Positions 23,693 through 27,993 of a DNA stretch of 27,993 nt are shown piece after piece (within the stretch, counting starts at the first letter, position 1; every line of letters begins with the position of its first letter). The notes under the pieces were generated by a model. It saw nothing but the letters and a program-made list of their open reading frames with translations, did no database searches and had not been told where the DNA came from. This DNA is from JBQTKD01 sp052389435 (lineage in GTDB: Bacteria; Actinomycetota; Actinomycetes; Sporichthyales; Sporichthyaceae), in NCBI GenBank assembly GCA_052389435.1, contig JBQTIB010000134.1, forward strand, positions 1-27,993, in the 5' to 3' direction. The position numbers and the translations under genes are program-made.

Positions 23693-24036
23693 GGGGTGAG
23701 TCTACGGAGGGCGACGCACCCACCACGAACGCGATTCCCCGCCCTCGCGGGCTGCGGCGCGCCATTTCTCGCCGATAGCGCAGTGGAGCACCGCCGACCG
23801 GCGTTCGGGGCGTGTTCCAGTGCGCCGTCGGGTGGGTCGGCGCACGCTCCCTACCCCTTCCCGAGGGGGGGCCGGCACGTCGCCGGCAGTTTGGGCCGGG
23901 ACCGCCGCGGGCGCGGCCGGTCGGGCGTCGAGCGGACTAGCGTCGGGAACGGGGACGGTGGGACCGTCGTTCGACAGGGCGCACCCCGATCGTCCGCGCG
24001 CCGGCGCGGGCGAACCCTCGGACCGGAGGTAGGCAG
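23693..24036. other. divergent intergenic region, valS / sodC-like gene
   Basis: This 344-bp stretch separates the divergent valS and sodC-like genes. I see no credible coding frame, tRNA or T-box-like leader. It must hold both promoters; a GGAGG at ~24022 serves the plus-strand gene. TAGCGT near 23939-23944 could be a -10 hexamer but I cannot pair it with a -35. Confidence 0.5.
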
Positions 24037-24678
24037 ATGCGCAGTTCGCGAGTGGCGGCCGGGACGATCGGCGCCGCGACGATCCTGGCCCTGGCGGGCT
24101 GCGGCGGAGACGACGAGGACGTCGCGGCTCCGCTCGCCGACCAGACGCCGGTGGCCGAGGCGACTCCCGGCGCCACGGCCACCCTGAAGGACGTCGGCGG
24201 CGCGACGGTGGGCACGGTGACCTTTACCGACCAGAGCGGGAAGACCGTGGTCAACCTGACCATGCCCCCCGGCAAGACCACGGCCGGGTACCACGGCATG
24301 CACGTCCACGCGAACGACGTCGCCGAGGGCGGCGAGGGCTGCGTGGCGGATGCGTCGAAGCCCGGCTCGACGTGGTTCACCTCCGTCGACGGACACTGGA
24401 CCGAGCCCGGCAACACGCACGGCAAGCACATCGGCGACCTGCCCGCCGTGTTCGCGCTGAAGGACGGCAGCGCGTCGGCGACGTTCACCACCGACGCGTT
24501 CACCGTCGAGAAGGCCAAGGGACGCGCGGTGATCCTGCACGCCGGCCCGGACAACTACGGCAACGTGCCGGTCGGCTCGGCGGAGGACCAGTACAGGGCC
24601 AATTCCGCGGCCGCGACCGAGAAGACGACCAAGACCGGCAACGCCGGCGACCGCATCGCGTGCGGCGTGATCGGCTGA
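24037..24678 (+). CDS. Cu/Zn superoxide dismutase-family lipoprotein
   Basis: The 213-aa product has a lipoprotein signal (AATILALAGC) with lipobox cysteine C22, followed by a flexible acidic/Pro-rich linker and the SodC fold. Copper-ligand histidines appear in GYHGMHVHA (H89 and H91) and ILHAGPDNYGN. The zinc-site segment GHWTEPGNTHGKHIGDLP retains histidines and the aspartate, and two cysteines (EGCVADA and IACGVIG) can form the structural disulfide. It would dismutate superoxide at the outer face of the membrane. ATG 24037 has GGAGG 8 bases upstream. It stands alone and converges with clpX. All key metal residues look present, so it should be active. Confidence 0.9.
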   Translation: MRSSRVAAGTIGAATILALAGCGGDDEDVAAPLADQTPVAEATPGATATLKDVGGATVGTVTFTDQSGKTVVNLTMPPGKTTAGYHGMHVHANDVAEGGEGCVADASKPGSTWFTSVDGHWTEPGNTHGKHIGDLPAVFALKDGSASATFTTDAFTVEKAKGRAVILHAGPDNYGNVPVGSAEDQYRANSAAATEKTTKTGNAGDRIACGVIG

Positions 24679-24731
24679 TCCAAGCGCGCGGCCAGTCGCC
24701 CCGCTCTCCCCTGGCGTCCGTCGAAGACCCG

Positions 24732-24779
24732 TTGCGTCCGAACAACCGCGCGCTATAGCGCTCGTTTGTTCGGACGCAA
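24732..24779. terminator. long perfect hairpin after the sodC-like gene
   Basis: Arms TTGCGTCCGAACAA (24732-24745) and its complement (24766-24779) give a 14-bp stem over a 20-nt loop containing the palindrome GCGCTATAGCGC (24750-24761). There is no T-run on either side, so it may be a U-less terminator for the plus-strand gene or a repeat of unknown role. Its core GCGTCCGA recurs in the ndk terminator stem. Confidence 0.55.
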
Positions 24780-24796
24780 GGGACAGCCGGGCGCGG

Positions 24797-24834
24797 AAAA
24801 CACCGAGAGCCCCGACCATCGGCCGGGGCTCTCG
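24797..24834 (-). terminator. rho-independent terminator of clpX
   Basis: On the minus strand, 12 bases after the clpX stop, the stem GAGAGCCCCG/CGGGGCTCTC (24824-24833 with 24805-24814, one further C-G pair outside it) closes a 9-nt loop and is followed after a few bases by TTTT (24800-24797). Confidence 0.8.
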
Positions 24835-24846
24835 TGGAAGTGCGGG

Positions 24847-26127
<1,281 letters not shown>

Positions 26128-26507
26128 GCGGTCGCCTCCAGGGGAGTCGGTATCTGCCGGCTCGCAAGCTCGCCGGCCAGTGAGATGCCGGGCCGCAGGT
26201 CCGCGGTCCGGTCAAGGCTCGACGTTACCTTCCCGTGCTCTTCCAGACACTCCCCTTGTGCAGCGAGTCGGGCAGTTCAGCCGAGAGCAGAAACATCCGA
26301 TTGGGGCGATTTGCACCGCGCGCGAACGTGGCCTTCCGCGCGCACCCGCAACGGATTCCGTACGGCCGAACGGGTGAAGAACCCACGACTTCCCTGCCCT
26401 CCCTGGCGTCCCCCGAGCACCGCGCGCATCGTGAGCCACGACGGGACGACGACTGCCGAGTCGAACCCCGCCATCCCGATCGGTTGGATCTACGGCAGGA
26501 GTAGGAC
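26128..26507. other. divergent intergenic region, clpX / RCC1 gene
   Basis: This 380-bp region lies between the divergent clpX and RCC1-repeat genes. I find no convincing coding frame, RNA gene or named operator. The stretch around 26240-26300 is more AT-rich than its surroundings (CCGATTGGGGCGATTTGCAC), which may reflect promoter sequence. An AGGAG sits 6 bases before the RCC1 ATG. Confidence 0.45.
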
Positions 26508-27767
26508 ATGGCGAGAAGAACGATCCGTGCACTCGTTTTCGCGGGCGCGGTGGCCGGGTTGCTGGCGGGCGGGACTCCCGCGGCCGTCGCGACCGCCCAG
26601 GCTCCGGCGCGTCCCGCCATCAGCCCCGCCCAGTGCGAGGCCGCGGAGGCGATCGAGGGCCCCACCGCCCAGTCCGCCGCCGCGGCGTGTGGCTTCACGA
26701 CCGTCGCGACCGGCTTCTTCCACGCCTGCGGCATCACCCGCGACGCCAGCATGGCCTGCTGGGGCTGGAACAACTTCGGCCAGCTCGGCTCCGGCACCAC
26801 CGCCCCGTCGCGCATCCCCGTCGAGGTTCAGGGCCTCGGCGCGAAGGTCGCCTCCATCTCCCTCGGCGGCTACCACTCGTGCGCCGTCCTGGTCACCGGC
26901 GCCGCCACGTGCTGGGGCATGAACGGCAACGGCGCGCTCGGCGACGGAACGCTGGAGAGCAAGCCGCTCCCGCTCGTTCCCGAGGGCCTCGGGGCCGGGG
27001 TCACCTCGCTCGCGGCCGGGTACACCCACACCTGCGCCGTCGTGTCCGGCGCCGCGAAGTGCTGGGGCCTGAACTACCACGGTCAGCTCGGCGACGGCAG
27101 CACCACGGGCTCGCTCACCCCGATCGCCGTCAAGGGCCTGTCCGACGTCGCGTCGCTGTCCGCGGGCGAGCAGCACACCTGCGCCGTCCTGACCGACGGC
27201 TCTGCGAAGTGCTGGGGCGACAACACCCACGGCCAGCTCGGCGACGGCTCGTACACCGACCGCCTCGTCCCGACCGCGGTGGACGGCCTGACCGACGGCG
27301 CGAAGTCGATCTCCGCGGGCATGAACCACACCTGCGCGAGGGTCGAGGTCGCCGACCACGTCGGCGCGAAGTGCTGGGGCCGGAACGCGAGCGGGCAGCT
27401 CGGCAACGGGACCGCGACGCTGAAGGGTCTCGCCAAGCCCGTCGAGGTCGAGGGGCTCCCCGCCGACCAGAACGTCTCCAGCGTCGAGGCCGGCGGCGGA
27501 CACTCCTGCGCCTCCCTCGCCGACGGCTCCGGCTGGTGCTGGGGCTTCAACGAGTCCGGCCAGGTCGGCGACGGCTCCTGGGACGGGCGGGTCTCCCCCA
27601 CCCCGGTCCGCGGGCTGACCGCCGGCGTGAAGCAGATCAGCGCGGGCGCGCAGTTCTCCTGCGCCCTCGTGCTCGGCGGGCAGGTCAGCTGCTGGGGCTC
27701 CAACCGACGCGGCCAGCTCGGCAACTCCGGCGACCAGAGCCTGAACGAACCGGGCACGGTCGTCTAA
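26508..27767 (+). CDS. secreted RCC1-repeat beta-propeller protein
   Basis: This 419-aa protein has a Sec signal peptide (MARRTIRALVFAGAVAGLLA, cleavage likely near 30 after ATAQA) and about seven RCC1 repeats from residue ~60 to the end. Each repeat has the pattern HxC at its start and CWGxNxxGQLGdG later, for example HTCAVLTDGSAKCWGDNTHG. So every blade carries a pair of cysteines that could form one disulfide, appropriate for an extracellular propeller; the last repeat has FSC instead of HxC. No catalytic or other domain is seen. The function is unknown; RCC1 propellers are interaction scaffolds. ATG 26508 has AGGAG upstream. It is monocistronic and followed by a cluster of hairpins. Confidence 0.9.
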   Translation: MARRTIRALVFAGAVAGLLAGGTPAAVATAQAPARPAISPAQCEAAEAIEGPTAQSAAAACGFTTVATGFFHACGITRDASMACWGWNNFGQLGSGTTAPSRIPVEVQGLGAKVASISLGGYHSCAVLVTGAATCWGMNGNGALGDGTLESKPLPLVPEGLGAGVTSLAAGYTHTCAVVSGAAKCWGLNYHGQLGDGSTTGSLTPIAVKGLSDVASLSAGEQHTCAVLTDGSAKCWGDNTHGQLGDGSYTDRLVPTAVDGLTDGAKSISAGMNHTCARVEVADHVGAKCWGRNASGQLGNGTATLKGLAKPVEVEGLPADQNVSSVEAGGGHSCASLADGSGWCWGFNESGQVGDGSWDGRVSPTPVRGLTAGVKQISAGAQFSCALVLGGQVSCWGSNRRGQLGNSGDQSLNEPGTVV

Positions 27768-27778
27768 CCCTCCAGACC

Positions 27779-27892
27779 CCCGGCGGAAGCAGAGCCGCCG
27801 GGACCCCGGTTCACGGGCACGAGCCGGGGCCCTGTCGGAACGGCCTCCGGCCGACAGGAGAACGGGCGCCCCGCGGAGCAGAGCCGCGGGGC
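27779..27892 (+). terminator. array of four hairpins downstream of the RCC1 gene
   Basis: Four stem-loops follow within 114 bases: CCCGGCGG/CCGCCGGG (27779-27786 with 27795-27802); CCCCGG/CCGGGG (27804-27809 with 27824-27829, extendable by a G-U, U-A and C-G pair); CCTGTCGG/CCGACAGG (27831-27838 with 27851-27858); and GCCCCGCGG/CCGCGGGGC (27868-27876 with 27884-27892). The first and last have near-identical loops (AAGCAGAG and AGCAGAG). No T-run follows. A compound terminator of the RCC1 gene is the simplest reading. Confidence 0.6.
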
Positions 27893-27993
27893 CCCCCTTC
27901 CGTGCGCGCCCACCGCCCACCGCCCCCGAGGCGACCGCTTCACACGCCCCGGTGCCGCCCCACTCGCCCAAGGTCGCGACCCACCACGCGCGA

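Noticed and set aside
23693..24036. T-box riboswitch leader for valS
   Set aside because: No T-box sequence or stem I features seen, and valS appears to lack a long leader.

Overview
This window comes from a very GC-rich (roughly 70 percent) actinomycete chromosome. Three lines of evidence point there. GTG starts and 4-base GTGA/ATGA stop-start overlaps are frequent. One gene belongs to the mycothiol-dependent nitroreductase family (Rv2466c-like). The minus-strand order clpX - valS - folC - DUF4233 - ndk - mreB - mreC - mreD - mrdA - rodA - TIGR03960 radical SAM - TIGR03936 matches, as I recall it, the conserved order in Streptomyces and relatives. I cannot name the genus; a mre-bearing, probably filamentous or sporulating actinomycete is the best inference.

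Layout. Bases 1-2591 (minus) hold the radical SAM/B12 protein and its TIGR03936 partner, the latter cut by the window edge. Bases 2679-11567 form an accessory block that separates these from rodA. It holds two tiny linked genes (one a membrane protein), an acyl-CoA ligase, an ECF42-like sigma factor with its DGPF (YCII) partner and a membrane protein in one overlapping operon, two tandem paralogous glycosyltransferase-TPR proteins of identical length, a solitary DNA methyltransferase, and an alpha/beta hydrolase trailing rodA. Bases 11586-17603 are the lateral-wall/spore-wall operon mreB-mreC-(42-codon micro-ORF)-mreD-mrdA-rodA. Bases 17802-23692 hold ndk, DUF4233, folC and valS, with a plus-strand Rv2466c-like gene inserted between ndk and DUF4233. 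Bases 24037-26127 hold a sodC-like lipoprotein convergent with clpX, and the window closes with a secreted seven-repeat RCC1 propeller protein.

How the genes work together. MreB, MreC, MreD, PBP2 and RodA form the elongasome-type peptidoglycan synthase complex, in tight translational coupling. ClpX, ValS, FolC and Ndk are housekeeping genes. The sigma/DGPF/membrane trio is a probable self-contained regulatory module.

Most worth a second look: the 42-aa acidic micro-ORF with a duplicated LWC motif, wedged with 4-base overlaps on both sides between mreC and mreD; a compact inverted-repeat element between valS and folC in which three copies of one arm allow mutually exclusive hairpins; a palindrome upstream of mreB; and a tandem array of four hairpins after the RCC1 gene, two with the same loop.
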